DNA of 64,000 bases, taken from Alentia gelatinosa. Taxonomy: Eukaryota > Annelida > Polychaeta > Phyllodocida > Polynoidae. Below, piece by piece: positions 1 to 11,211 of the stretch. The notes under the pieces were generated by a model. That model made no database searches. It had not been told where the DNA came from and saw only the letters and a program-made list of their open reading frames with translations. The DNA lies in assembly GCA_950022655.1 (NCBI GenBank), contig OX465579.1, positions 177,577,263 through 177,641,262 of the forward strand, in the 5' to 3' direction. The translations under genes were made by a program, and so were the position numbers. Each line of letters starts with the position of its first letter. Positions within the stretch are counted from its first letter, which is position 1.

Positions 1-539
1 CCAGACCTCTCATGCTTAAGGCGAACACCCCTATTACATCTAGACTGGTTCCCTGCCCCAATGAACAAAGGGACAGGGAACGCCTAGCGAGAGCAACGTG
101 TGATTGACCTTGAACTTTCACTGGTTCCCCGTCAATTTGCAGTGGCAAGGAGAACCAGCACAACCTCTCTCCCTCACGAGTTTCCCCAAATACCTTTCTT
201 ATACTTGTTTATAATGAACGATGACACAAAACAAAGTATTTTCAACCTTTCAAAAGATCAAAGATACCTTATTAGAATGTTTCTTTAAGAAAATAACAGA
301 TTTCACCACACAAGCGGAGGAATCAGTGTAAAATCAAAGAGCTATATGTGAGATACCAGCTGATTGAAATCCCTCACTGTGCCTGGTTTAATATGTGAGT
401 GTACATTGGCCAGGCTTCTAGGCTACTTAGTCAACAGCTTAGTGGTATCCCTGCCTGCCAACATATTATCCAGGCTCTTGAGGTGTTTCTGTTTAATCTA
501 GATCATTTCTGATGTAGTACTGAGGAGAGCTGCAGGTTT
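1..539. other. Intergenic, nothing recognised
   Basis: AT-rich unique-looking DNA. The only long ORF here is short and has no recognisable domain or splice context. I see no gene, repeat or RNA that I can support. Confidence 0.5.
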
Positions 540-1346
540 AAAGGCATATCCTACAATTCACGGTGGCGCCATCTGGTGATTTTTAGATAGTGTCAGTTAT
601 TAGTCATTATCCTACCCCTAATAAAAAACGCCATGGGTTTAACATTGGATTTGTTTATTTCACGGGCGTGACATAAAGTGTTGTTTATGCAACTACTTTC
701 TGATACTGAAAAAATATGGAAACGGGGTAGGATAAAATCTAGACGCCACTCGTTGGAGTTTGAGCTTATTTATGCCACTCATTATGTTGGCTCTGTAATG
801 TCACTCGTCTTCGACTCGTGAAATTATGGAGCCAATAAAATGCGTGGCATAAATAAACTCAGACTCAAACTCGTGACGTCTCTTGATAATATTGGTTTAT
901 TGGGATTTATTATAATTCTAAATGAGTAAATTTAACGTTTTGTTCATTTTATCCAATCTTAATAGGTAAAACAGGCCAATTTAAATTTGCTTGATTAACA
1001 TAGGAAATGTACTGAGAAATATGGTTTTCTTCAATTCCTTCAAAAAACAAGGACAGTGACCTATGATTTTAAAACCTAAATAAGTAGACACATATATGTA
1101 CTATATTCTGTGAAAGTTTGAGGAAAATGACATGGATTTTACTATGTGAAAAAACAACCTTTTAGAATTTCTATATATTCTTTTATAGAATTATCATAAT
1201 ATTTATCTCTTAATCAGAAACTAGCACGGTGAACCCTGACTTTTAAGTTAGATATGTGTTCTGCAACACTTAGAGATCATCATATCAAATTTTCAGGAGA
1301 ATGACAGGGGTTTTACTTTCAGGCCAAATTGTGAGGTATCCCTTTA
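540..1346 (+). mobile_element. Family A element, interrupted copy
   Basis: Starts AAAGGCATATCCTAC and ends near GGTATCCCTTT, an imperfect terminal inverted repeat. The interior matches copies at 21657-22155 and 54812-55485 along nearly its whole length. Compared with those copies, this one is split by a family B insertion at about 606-890. It has no coding capacity, so it is a non-autonomous DNA element or MITE-like repeat of about 520 bp once the insert is removed. Confidence 0.75.
606..890 (-). mobile_element. Family B hairpin element nested in family A
   Basis: Begins ATTATCCTACCCCTAATAAA, has an internal GGGGTAGGATAAA, then a long imperfect hairpin ending CTTGATAAT. Boundaries are set by comparing the host family A copy with uninterrupted copies. 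The hairpin tip at 801-821 reads, on the minus strand, GA-GTC-GAA-GAC-GA inside TCAC/GTGA: a 3-bp stem, GAA loop and tandem G.A mismatches. It is non-coding. Confidence 0.75.
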
Positions 1347-1385
1347 ACACACAAAGGTGGAGCTGGAAACGTGGTTACTGAGGAA

Positions 1386-2085
1386 TGCTAGTCAACTCGT
1401 GCCTTAGTCAACTCGTACCTTAGTCAATTCGGGTTTTTCGTCCTTTTCGTCCTTTTTCTGGTCAACTCGTCCTTTTTCATTAAACATGGAGTAATCCTGG
1501 ATGTATATACATCAAAATGTTCGGAAACATGCATACTACTAAGTATTAGCGCGTATCGTTAGCTAGAAGTTGCCGCGAAAGTACCTCTGAGTACCTGCGA
1601 CGATGTGCTGCCCTGTCTGATCATGTGGAGCATATGGACCAGGAGTAAGAGGCCAAGAGAAATGTGAATTGTACTGTGATGAGATGCTATGTGATACTAT
1701 GTGTACTGTTCCCTACTATTGTGTATTGTACGATATGTGACATACTGTGATAAAATACTATGTGACTCAGGTGCAAATGTATTTTCATGATTGAAATTTA
1801 TGAAATGAAATTAGAATGTACTCATATGTTTATGAAATGAAAATGGAATGTACTCATACTAATATCAAATTCAGGTAAACAATTGCTATCTAACATCATA
1901 TAGTTGTTATCAATTATATAATTCAGTTATATATAGGTGTAAGACAATTGGAAAACAAAAAGGACGAGTTGACTAGGGAAAAGGACGAGTTGACCAAAAA
2001 AGCACGAGTTGACTAAGGGACGAGTTGACTAAGGGACGAGTTGACTAAGGGACGAGTTGACTAAGGGACGAGTTGACCAGTCACC
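1386..2085. repeat. Fold-back repeat with GTCAACTCGTCC motifs
   Basis: Multiple copies of AGTCAACTCGTCC-like words at 1389-1475 are mirrored by GGACGAGTTGACT copies at 1961-2082, in inverted orientation around a roughly 480-bp AT-rich centre. The right arm holds a short tandem array of about 16 bp. The structure suggests a fold-back type non-autonomous element. No ORF. Confidence 0.6.
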
Positions 2086-2800
2086 TTACTGAGCAGAGAA
2101 AGGAACATTCATGTTCTGAAATCGTTCCGAATATGCCACAAATCATCAATTTCAATGTATAAATGTGAATATTCAAAAAATCACCAGGTGGAACAACCGT
2201 AAATTGTAGGATATGCCTTCAAGATCCGATGTCCATGTACAAAGAGCACATCCATTTCATTTTACTTGTTAACTAAATTCTGGTGTGAATTGGTCGAAAT
2301 CAAACGTTGATTAGTAAGCTAACTGCCAGAATGCCTAAACAGCGCCTGAAAGTTTTAGGGCAATTTACGTATGAATTACAACCAAAAAAAAACCACAGGA
2401 TATAGACCATGGAGAACGGACTGCAATACTCGTAGGGGCATGGAGAACGAGTTCCCAGTGTTAAGCCTATTGGACAAACATACCAGGGTGAGATAATGTA
2501 TGTGACTCATATTTATCATTTATTATTTACGTATGACTCACATTTATCAAAGAATTCCAAATATTTATCCTGCCCTTTAATGCACGTTTAGGGGATTTCT
2601 TGTGACATCAATATTTGATAAGCCAAATAATTTCTTTTTTTAATCACGACTATGAGTAAATGTGAGCACCAATTAAAGTTGGTTTATTTTCCCAATAAGG
2701 GCAAGGGGTGCTGTAAACTTACGGAATTAAATTTGATCAAATTGATAAACAAAGAGACAATGATCGACATTTGATAGGAAGAACAGTGTATTTTACATTG
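2086..2800. other. Repeat fragments, no gene
   Basis: A reverse-oriented piece of family A (terminal part, ending GTAGGATATGCCTT) lies at about 2165-2221. A degenerate family B-type body with GGGTGAGATAA lies around 2400-2500. The remainder is AT-rich with nothing recognisable. Confidence 0.4.
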
Positions 2801-2839
2801 ATACAAATAAAGATCTTTAAAAGAAAAAAAAAAAAAAAA
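2801..2839 (+). other. Poly(A) tract after AATAAA
   Basis: An AATAAA near 2808 is followed within about 20 bases by a run of about 16 A. This arrangement is typical of the 3' end of a retroposed transcript, but I could not define its 5' end or target duplication. It could also be a simple A-rich stretch. Confidence 0.3.
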
Positions 2840-3090
2840 GAGAACATGTAGAGACTTCAGGCTGTGGCCACGTATTGTAGGTTCGTATAAGTTCGGGTTG
2901 AGGAGCGACGTACATTCGGGAAGGGGATATTGAAGCTCTCTCTGTCTCTGGTAAACAGTTCTCTAAAGCCAGCTCTGTGAAAAGGTCGGTGTGGATAAAA
3001 CGTGTCAACTAAGCCGGGAGCATGTCCGCAGTCGGCGCCAATTTAACACAGCCCGGGACAAGGCTGAAGCCAGTGTATTGTTCTACTGGC

Positions 3091-3545
3091 TGTATATAAG
3101 ACTGGAGGATGTATATCATACAGTAGTATATAAAGCTATAGGCTGTATATGGGACTGTAGGCTGTATATGGGACTGTAGACTGTATATGGGACTTTAGGC
3201 TGTATATGGGACTGTAGGCTGTATATGAGACTGGAGGCTTTATATGAGACTGTACGCTGTATATGAGACTGTAGGCTGTATATAATACTGGAGGATGTAT
3301 ATCATACAGAAGTATATAAAGCTATAGGCTGTTTAGAAGACTATAGGCTGTATATGAAACTGTAGGCTGTATATGAAACTGTATGCTGTATATGAAACTG
3401 TAGGCTGTATATGAAACTGTGGGCTGTATAGAGGACTTTAGGCTGTATATGGGGCTATAGGCTGTATATAATACTGGAGGATGTATAGAAGACTTTAGGC
3501 TGTATATCGTACAGTAGTATATAAAGCTCTAGGCTGTATATAAGA
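3091..3545 (+). repeat. 19-bp minisatellite, block 1
   Basis: Degenerate tandem copies of a 19-bp unit, TGTATATGGGACTGTAGGC and variants. This block is more diverged than block 2 and is ended by insertion of a family B hairpin element at 3546. Confidence 0.9.
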
Positions 3546-3842
3546 TAATTAGAAGGAAACCCACGAGATGAAAATAGTTTGTTCCGTACTCCACCGAATT
3601 TGACTGCAGAGTAATTCGAGAAGCGAAGCTGAGTGAATTACTCTGTGGTCTAATGAGGTGAAGTACAGACCAAGTTATTTTCATCGAGTGGGTTTCTGAT
3701 TTTATCTTACCCCGTATAAAATTAATTATTGATGAAATGAACCACCCAATTAGCCATTGAGTATTGGGTACACGAACCTCACGGCCGTGGAGTACGAGTT
3801 CCTAATGTTAACCCCATGGAGAAAAATACCGGGGTGAGATAA
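3546..3842 (+). mobile_element. Family B hairpin element inserted in minisatellite
   Basis: A hairpin with outer arms around GAAACCCACGAGATGAAAAT (3549 onward) and its complement near 3680-3700 is followed by a body bounded by TTATCTTACCCC and GGGGTGAGATAA. A second copy lies at 53692-53990 and a hairpin-depleted one at 55508-55690. The tip at 3612-3640 contains GA-AGC-GAA-GCT-GA. The 19-bp minisatellite resumes immediately afterwards, so this is an insertion. Confidence 0.8.
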
Positions 3843-4815
3843 TAGGCTGTATATGAGTCTATAGGCTGTATATGAGACTATAGGCTGTATATAAAGCTAT
3901 AAGCTGTATAAGAGACTGTAGGCTGTATATGAGACTGTAGGCTGTATATGAGACTGTAGGCTGTATATGAGACTGTAGGCTGTATATGGGACTGTAGGCT
4001 GTATATGGGACTGTAGGCTGTATATGAGACTGTAGGCTGTATATGGGACTGTAGGCTGTATATGGGACTGTAGGCTGTATATGAGACTGTAGGCTGTATA
4101 TGAGACTGTAGGCTGTATATGAGACTGTTGGTTGTATATGAGACTGTAGGCTGTATATGGGACTGTAGGCTGTATATGGGACTGTAGGCTGTATATGGGA
4201 CTGTAGGCTGTATATGGGCCTGTAGGCTGTATATGGGACTGTAGGCTGTATATGAGACTGTAGGCTGTATATGGGACTGTAGGCTGTATATGGGACTGTA
4301 GGCTGTATATGGGACTGTAGGCTGTATATGGGACTGTAGGCTGTATATGGGACTGTAGGCTGTATATGGGACTGTAGGCTGTATATGGGACTGTAGGCTG
4401 TATATGGGACTGTAGGCTGTATATGAGACTGTAGGCTGTATATGAGACTGTAGGCTGTATATGGGACTGTTGGCTGTATATGGGACTGTTGGCTGTATAT
4501 GAGACTGTAGGCTGTATATGGGACTGTAGGCTGTATATGGGACTGTTAGCTGTATATATGACTGTAGGCTGTATATGGGACTGTAGGCTGTATATGGGAC
4601 TGTTAGCTGTATATATGACTGTAGGCTGTATATGGGACTGTAGGCTGTATATGGGACTGTTAGCTGTATATGGGACTGTAGGCTGTATATGAGACTAGGC
4701 TGTATATGGGACTATAGGCTGTATATGAGACTGTAGGCTGTATATGAGACTATAGGCTGTATATGAGACTGTAGGCTATATGTGAGAGGCTGTATGCTGT
4801 ACATCAGAAACTGTC
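3843..4815 (+). repeat. 19-bp minisatellite, block 2
   Basis: About 50 copies of the 19-bp unit with few differences (GGGACTGTAGG or GAGACTGTAGG variants). Because 19 is not a multiple of 3, an open frame here cycles through 19 residues every 57 bases. Such ORFs are a by-product, not genes. Confidence 0.95.
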
Positions 4816-5307
4816 GGCTGTATTTGAAAACCCCGGAATACCTGGCCAATATCCAGCAGAAATACCAATATAATATTTACCTCCAGCCAAAACAATCCCC
4901 AACTTTCTACCTTCTTCGAGTACCCCACAGACCCACAATACGGACAATATCTGCCCAATCAGCTATACGCTATTGTTATAGGGATTTCTCCATGGCCTGT
5001 GGGGGCGCTGCGGTAGCGGAAACTCCCTGTCTGTGCCGACACCAGATAGCGCTCAGGGCAGAGGGAGGGTGGAGGTGGCGGCCCGTGTCAGGGCGTGTGA
5101 CTCGCGCGCTGTTTGCTCAGTGGGGGTTTCCCTGTGAGCTGCTCACCACTCACGCACAGACCTATGGACGTCTCACAGAGCTGCTCCCGCCAATGGTTCA
5201 CAGGCGCCCAGACTGCAATGTGTTGTTGTGGGTTTTACATTGATCAAATTAAGTAGAAGCATTGCAGCGGTCTTCTACTAAAGCAGGCTTTCGCCAGGAG
5301 AATAATC
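4816..5307. other. Non-repeat segment splitting the minisatellite
   Basis: GC-richer unique DNA (about 4980-5220) between two blocks of the same minisatellite. A 153-codon ORF (4782-5243, plus) runs through it, but its first part is minisatellite sequence and the rest shows no recognisable domain. It may be an insertion or the original locus. Confidence 0.35.
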
Positions 5308-5990
5308 TATATGAGACTGTGGGCTGTATATGGGACTAAAGGCTGTGTATGAGACTGTAGGCTGTATATGGGACTGTAGCCTGTATATGGGACTGTAGGC
5401 TGTATATGGGACTGTAGGCTGTATTTGAGACTGTAGGCTGTATATGGGACTGTAGGCTGTATTTGAGACTGTAGGCTGTATATGGGACTGTAGGCTGTAT
5501 AAGGGACTGTAGGCTGTATATGAGACTGTAGGCTGTATATGAGGCTTTAGGCTGTATATCAGGCTATAGGCTGTATAAAAGACGGTAGGCTGTATATGGG
5601 ACTGTAGGCTGTATATGGGACTGTAGGCTGTATATGGGATTGTAGGCTGTATATGAGACTGTAGGCTGTATATGATACTTTAGGCTGTATATGGGACTGT
5701 AGGCTGTGTATGAGACTGTAAGCTGTATATGAGACTGTAGGCTGTATATGGGACTGTAGGCTGTATATGATATTGCAGGCTGTATATGAGACTGTAGGCT
5801 GTATATGGGACTGCAGTCTTTGTATGAGACTGTAGGCTGTATATGGGACTGTAGGCTGTATATGGAACTGTAGGCTGTATATGTGACTGGAGGCTGTATA
5901 TGGGACTTCAGTCTGTATATGGGACTGTAGGCTGTATATGGGACTGTAGGCTGTATATGGGACTGTAGGCTGTGTATGAGACTGTAGGCT
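5308..5990 (+). repeat. 19-bp minisatellite, block 3
   Basis: The same 19-bp unit as blocks 1 and 2, with more substitutions. It ends where a family C hairpin fragment begins. Confidence 0.9.
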
Positions 5991-6112
5991 GTATATATTC
6001 ACAATATTGACTCGTTTCAGATACAAGTGGCTGTATGCTCTGAGGAGTTGACACGCAGTAACATCTGAGCGTATGTGAGGATATTGCAATTCCGAGGAAC
6101 ATACAACCGCTT
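5991..6112. mobile_element. Family C hairpin end, fragment
   Basis: Contains ATTCACAATATTGACT, GTTTCAGATACAAG, GAGGAGTTGACACG and GGATATTGC, matching the hairpin half of family C copies at 18957-19060 and 21480-21630. The body with TTATTACCCACC ends is missing. Confidence 0.5.
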
Positions 6113-6221
6113 TTATCATCCATCATCCATGAGCTGGTCCATTTGTTTATAGTGTAAACAGTCTAAGCATCAATGTCATATAAAATGTCAACATGATGTT
6201 TTTGCTGCCCTTCCATCACTT

Positions 6222-6500
6222 GAGACTGTATGTTAACAGGTGATATCTAAAATGCAGCTCTTTTTTTAATTGACACTGCATGTTTACAGGTGCTGGTGAA
6301 ATGCTGAACTTCCTTTAACTGAGACTATTTGTTGACAGGTGATGTGTGAAATGCTGAACTTCCTTTAACTGAGACTATTTGTTGACAGGTGATGTGTGAA
6401 ATGCTGCACTTCCATTACTTGAGACTATATGTTGACTGGTGATGCGTGAAATACTGCATCTCCATTAACTCAAAATGTTTGTTTACAGGTGATGTGCAAA
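6222..6500 (+). repeat. Tandem repeats carrying copies of the GPCR exon acceptor
   Basis: Four to five imperfect copies of a unit of about 60-66 bp containing GAGACTATTTGTTGACAG, then GTGATGTGTGAAATGCTG, then CACTTCC. The last copy overlaps the true 3' splice site of the GPCR exon (TTTGTTTACAG then GTGATGTGCAAACTGCTG at 6478-6506). The intron end and first exon bases have therefore been tandemly duplicated into the intron, leaving several cryptic AG/GTGATG acceptors. Confidence 0.75.
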
Positions 6501-7709
6501 CTGCTGCACTTCGTCCGAGTGATGTCCTACTCTGCCTCCATTATCATCCTCACCATTATCTCCATTGAGCGCTACTTCGTCATTGTCCATCCCTTGAAGT
6601 GTAAAGAGCAGCATCCGCTCTACTTGCGCCGCCTGGTGGTCATCGCCGTCTGGTCGGCAGCCGCCATTTGTGGAATCCCGCGTCTCATCTTCTATGATGT
6701 CGTCTACGTCCCACATCTGGCGGCAGATGGCACCACTGAGCAGCACGCGTTCTGTGTGACAGTCGTCTGGTACAACAAGGAGGCCTACGTCCTCACCAAC
6801 TTCCTGCTCTGGTACATCATCCCGGTCCTGCTCATAACTCTTGTGTATTCACGGATCTCCGTCGTCTTATGGCAGAGCAGTGTCCCCGGCGGTTCCGGTT
6901 CCGGTTTGAGTACTTCCGGTTCTGGAACACCAGGGCATAGAGTGTCCACCAGGGGAACACAGTTCCGGGACAAGAGTCAAACCCACGTTCTGCTTGAGAT
7001 GAAGGGAAGTGTGAGGAATGCAGAACTGAACGACGGAGCGTCCCACAGGCCGGAAGCAGAAAGGTATGGCACCGGAAGTGAGGGCACGGAGAAGGCCATG
7101 TTGTGTTACACGCAGAGCGGGACGCGGGTGATGTCAGCAGGTGACCAGGATATGGCGTCCGTTGACAGTGTAGACCTCAACAACTGCTGCATACTCATCA
7201 CCAAAACGAGACGCAAGATGGCGCCTCCTCCCTGGTCACGTGATGGCAGGCAGCGTCTCTGCACTGCTTCCTGCAGCGGCTCCCACCAGATGGAGCTGCA
7301 ACCTGTATCCACGCATGCGCAGAGCACGAAACTGGTGCACTTCCGGTCGGAGGACAATGCGAAGCGGACACTGCTGGCACGACGGCGCGTCGTCCGGCTC
7401 CTGATTGTGCTGATCGCGTGCTTCGCGCTCTGCGTGGCGCCGTATCACGTGCTCATGTTGTGGCATCATTGGTGGCCGTCGGACTACCAACACCTGACGG
7501 TGAGGGGCCAGCTCATCGCTGCGCAGGTCATCTTCCTGGTCTTCTACCTGAACAGCGCCCTCAACCCGCTCCTCTACGCACTATTCTCTGACAACTTCCG
7601 CCGGAGTCTGCGCGATCTCCTCCACCGCCGCACTTCCGGTTTCGTCGCTCCGCGGAACACAGTGAGACGCAGCACGATGACGTCAAAGACCAACAACACA
7701 ACAGCCTGA
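6489..7709 (+). CDS. Rhodopsin-family (class A) GPCR, 3' exon (TM3 to C-tail)
   Basis: About 405 residues from a splice acceptor (AG at 6487-6488) to TGA. The first codons encode the conserved TM3 Cys followed by a TM3 ending IERYFVIVHP, the E-R-Y version of the DRY motif. TM4, an ECL2 Cys (FCV) and TM5 (WYIIPVLLITLVYS) follow. Then comes a very long third intracellular loop of about 165 residues, TM6 with FALCVAP, and TM7 with LNSALNPLLYALF, which carries NPxxY. A short basic tail ends Thr/Ser rich. TM1-TM2 must lie in upstream exon(s), none visible here. The FxxCxxP and NPLLY patterns say class A, peptide-receptor type. The ERYFxIVHPLKCK stretch recalls trissin-receptor-like proteins, but the subfamily is not settled. 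The start is an exon boundary in phase 0, not an initiator. Confidence 0.88.
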   Translation: MMCKLLHFVRVMSYSASIIILTIISIERYFVIVHPLKCKEQHPLYLRRLVVIAVWSAAAICGIPRLIFYDVVYVPHLAADGTTEQHAFCVTVVWYNKEAYVLTNFLLWYIIPVLLITLVYSRISVVLWQSSVPGGSGSGLSTSGSGTPGHRVSTRGTQFRDKSQTHVLLEMKGSVRNAELNDGASHRPEAERYGTGSEGTEKAMLCYTQSGTRVMSAGDQDMASVDSVDLNNCCILITKTRRKMAPPPWSRDGRQRLCTASCSGSHQMELQPVSTHAQSTKLVHFRSEDNAKRTLLARRRVVRLLIVLIACFALCVAPYHVLMLWHHWWPSDYQHLTVRGQLIAAQVIFLVFYLNSALNPLLYALFSDNFRRSLRDLLHRRTSGFVAPRNTVRRSTMTSKTNNTTA

Positions 7710-8290
7710 AGAATGTTACTAAGCATGAACAATTTGAAGAGTTTTAATCAAGTATTATATTGAAATATAGTATTGGATGTTATTCTTGAATTATTAACAG
7801 TTATTATAATCTATAGATAATATTGAGACGAGGCTTAAATTCCTCTATGGCAAGCCGTAAATAATGATTTTCATGAAATTCATTGATAATTGGTCCCGCC
7901 ACCTGGTGTTTTGAATGGCCTCGGGGGCAAGATGGCCGCGTCCATAGCACAATAGCTATGTGCCCTATAGAATTGTCTTCTCCGTGTTGTTTACACTAGT
8001 AATTCTGTGACATATTACTTGATATAATAACATTGACGTCAAAGTCGATGTATTCAGTCTAAAAAAACGTACTGCTGTTCCTATTCAACATGAGTGTTAT
8101 TTTTCCACCTGCACTCCAATATGACCTGCCAATCAGAAACCTTCATCGTCAAGTCGAGAAGAGGTGCTTTTATTTCAATCCACTTACAGAATTTCAGCTT
8201 TTTTTATACAGGTTCAGGTTTTGTATTGGCTCTGGGCGTCTGTAGTCCTGTCTGCCCGATTATGGGAATCGTATATAAATCGTATTAGCG
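7710..8290. other. GPCR downstream region, no gene
   Basis: Presumed 3' UTR and intergenic DNA. There is no clear AATAAA close to the stop codon. Nothing else recognised. Confidence 0.4.
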
Positions 8291-9660
8291 CCCGAAATTA
8301 CCGGGCTTATACGATTTTTCCTCGAACTTGGCCGATCTTTATTTCGGTAGATTTCGGTCGCTCAGTGGAATCAGCTAAAGACAGTGTTCCACGATGACAC
8401 ACGATCTCACCCGATGTGTGCACGAGACGATTATGAGCGACGATTCTTGAATTTGGCACCACCTGAAGACTTTCAGCTGTAAAAGGCTGAAAAGAGCCAA
8501 GAACATTTTGAAAGTGGGTGGAGGGGGGCGAACTGAAAAATTGCTGACTTTTTTCTTGGTATGAAGTCTTTGACATTGGCCTGTTCCACTGGATTTACCG
8601 TAAATTTGCGAAACGTCAGTGAAAAGTCAGGGCTTAGCCTTCAATACACACGAAAAAGTCAGACTTTGACATTCTTCACAGTGAAAAGTCAGGGTTTAGC
8701 CATCATTGCATGGTAAAAGGTCAGACTTTGATAGTTTAGATTGTGCAATTTGGCACCACCTGGCGATTATGTAGACCACTTGACAAATGACGACTATTTC
8801 AAGCCAGCTTGAATTAAGTGTCTAGATAGCCGGTGATTCTGTAAAAACTCTGTCGTCAAACTTCTCCTGGGCCAAAAATCGGAGAAATTTGTATCAACGA
8901 CCACAACCTTTTGCTTAACCCTTCTTGACATGCAATTTCTATTAGGTAACACATACATCCACCCGTAGTTTAACAAGGGTTAACCTTCAAGAATCGTTTC
9001 CTTTAAACGTCTTACCCAGCGTTTACATTAGACGATTATAGGCGGCAATTCTTCATTTTAGTGGAGCCTGACGACTTTCAGCAGTAAAAGGCTAGAAGTC
9101 GTCTAATGTAAACGCCAAGTACGTGGCAACTGCAGATCGTCTAGTTACGCAATACGGCACCACCTCACTACTATTAGACACGCTCTGACCTCGGCAACTA
9201 TTTTAAGCTGGCTTGAATAAGTCGTCTACAGGGGCGGCGATTCTGTGAAAACACATAGTCGTCAGTGTGAATGCTCGGGTAAATTCTGACGTAGACGACC
9301 TTTGCGGTAGACATTGCCACCACCTGGCGACTATTGGCTGACGATCTACAGTCGCCATGTATTTAGTTGTCTAGTGCAAACGCCGGGTTAGGTAAACGTC
9401 TGCTTTGGTGGACAGCAGGAAGTAATATGTTCCTCATTTAAATGAACATAAATCGTCTAATGTACACGCTTGATGTGCTTCTTTCTTTTTTTTAAATCTT
9501 TTATCTATACTGGAGTTTCCTCTGGGGTAAGGTCACCCTGATTTCAGTGGGCTCCAGTAAAGTGCTTCTTGGCTTGGCGATTCTTGATGATTATATTGTG
9601 TAATGGAGCACCACCTGACGATTATTTTAGTCGTCTAGTGTAACTGCCAGATCATCCGAT
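8291..9660. repeat. Diverged repeats with CACCACCTG and TCGTC words
   Basis: Several diverged, partly inverted copies of a unit containing GGCACCACCTG, CGACTATTT and TCGTCTAATGTAAACGC, for example near 8455, 8755, 9025-9115, 9160-9270, 9320-9385 and 9610-9650. They resemble decayed MITEs stacked on one another. No ORF of interest. Confidence 0.45.
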
Positions 9661-9745
9661 CAGGCCGACAAGTTGACTTGCTAGGTCGATGAACACTGTG
9701 AGGTGCCTGGCTGGAGAGCAAGTTGTTAGGCCTTGCACCACCCGC

Positions 9746-10184
9746 TAAAGGGGGGCGTCCACCAACCACGACAAGGTTACGACAAGCCCCGACAAGAATG
9801 TTCCCGTCGGCGCCTTGTCGTAGCCTGGTCGTGAGAAGGGAAGCTCTGCGACAGCGTTGTCGGGTAGTGTCGTAGGTTGCACGCTCCACCAAAATATTCT
9901 AGCGTAGACCTCTGCAACAACCTCCCAACACGCCACGACACGCCACGACAAGGCTCCAAAATCGAACATGTTCGTTTTTGTCGTAACCTTGTCGGAAGGC
10001 CCCGGACAGGCCCCCGACAAGCTTCATGTCGCAGCCTGTCGTGGCCTTGTCGTAGCCTCTTGTCGGGAACTAGGATCCACCAACTACAACAAGCCTACGA
10101 CAAGGCCTCCAATCGTAGGCCTGTCGTGGACCTTGTCGGGAAGCCATTGTCGTAGCCTTGTCGTGGTTGGTGGACGCCCCCTTA
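9746..10184. mobile_element. Fold-back MITE with GGGGGCGTCCACC ends
   Basis: The left end AAGGGGGGCGTCCACCAACC is mirrored by GGTTGGTGGACGCCCCCTT at the right, with TAA (9746-9748) and TTA (10182-10184) as putative 3-bp duplications. This fits PIF/Harbinger-type non-autonomous elements. The interior is filled with words like CGACAAGG and GTCGTAG in both orientations, so the whole can fold on itself. Non-coding. Confidence 0.7.
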
Positions 10185-10804
10185 ATGCTGATGGTCTACG
10201 ATAGAGCTCCCGATAGGCTACGATTGAAAAAGGCAAAATCGTAATCCAATTTGTCAGTATCAAATCGGTAAATCATGCTACATGGCTATGATTAGCTACC
10301 GATAGGCTACAGTAGGCTATGATAGGCTACTAAAAATCCAACCTGCTGGATCTTATCGGGAGCTTTACTATTGGTTTTTCCAATCGCAGCCCATCGATAA
10401 TCAATGGTGGGCTATCGTAATTTCAATCGTAGAAACATGGTCCACTGCAACAATTGTGTTGGTTCTCCCAATGAAATTTTATTCCAGTCAGGAAGTCAAG
10501 CGCAAAGCCTATCGGGACCAGAATAAGCGTTGGTGGGTGCAAGGTTTGAGCGATAATAGGGGTTCCATAGACACACAACCAGGTCTTACACGATTTAAAA
10601 CGATCTATCAAGATGCTGACCGTTAACCAGAGACATGACTTGGGAATTATTACCTCCCACCAATTGAGTTTTACCCAAAGAAATTAAATCGGTGAGCCGA
10701 GAAGTCTTCAATTTTTCCAATTTTTTCTTTGAACACATTTCGCCGTAACTGATGCTGTTACATATTGTTGACGCTTATTCAATGAGAGAAGTCAAGTCTT
10801 ATAT
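10185..10804. other. Decayed CTACGAT-rich repeat, then nothing recognised
   Basis: 10190-10440 holds many words such as GATAGGCTACGATAG and ATCGTAG related to the interior of the MITE at 14343-14630, probably a decayed relative without clear ends. The rest is unassigned. Confidence 0.35.
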
Positions 10805-11211
10805 CACTGCACGAACACCATCATTTTACATATGAATGCGCCCGGCATATATAAGTAGGTATTATGCGTATACAAGGTCGTCCTATTCCCCGTGTGTATA
10901 CACCTCATCTGTAGGCGTATATAAGCGTCCAGTGAACAGGGTTTCACTGAGAGCAGGCGGTGGGAGGTTGCAGGGGGTGGCGGGGGGACGGCTTCCAACT
11001 GAGAACACCTGTACTTCTACCAACACAAAGGGGCGGGAGGCGGTGGGGGCAGAGGGTATTTCCTCTCATATACGCCGGGTGTGAAATACAGCCAAGACGC
11101 GTCCATGTATAAGGCCTGGGCGTATACATATGAAAACAAGTCAATATTCAGCCAATACATGCATTTCCGCGATGGCGTATATATGAATAAAATGGTGGTA
11201 TTTGTGCAGTG
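10805..11211 (+). mobile_element. Family E element, uninterrupted copy
   Basis: Ends CACTGCACGAACACCATCAT and AAAATGGTGGTATTTGTGCAGTG-type (shown in part) are inverted repeats. The interior has palindromic CGCCCGGCATATATA-type words and a G-rich centre. It is the simplest copy of the family and shows what was interrupted in the copies at 23726-26362 and 26385-27070. Non-autonomous, non-coding. Confidence 0.75.

Noticed and set aside
606..890. Hammerhead or other known self-cleaving ribozyme in the family B/C hairpins
   Set aside because: I looked for a CTGANGA plus GAAA core and did not find it at the tips. The GA-NNC-GAA-GNN-GA pattern does not match a ribozyme core that I know.
4480..4692. 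ORF of 70 codons (and a 186-codon ORF at 5559-6119, minus)
   Set aside because: Both are open frames of the 19-bp minisatellite with a cyclic peptide pattern; no start context, splice sites or domain.
4782..5243. 153-codon ORF in the island between minisatellite blocks
   Set aside because: It begins in minisatellite sequence, has no domain and no visible splice context.
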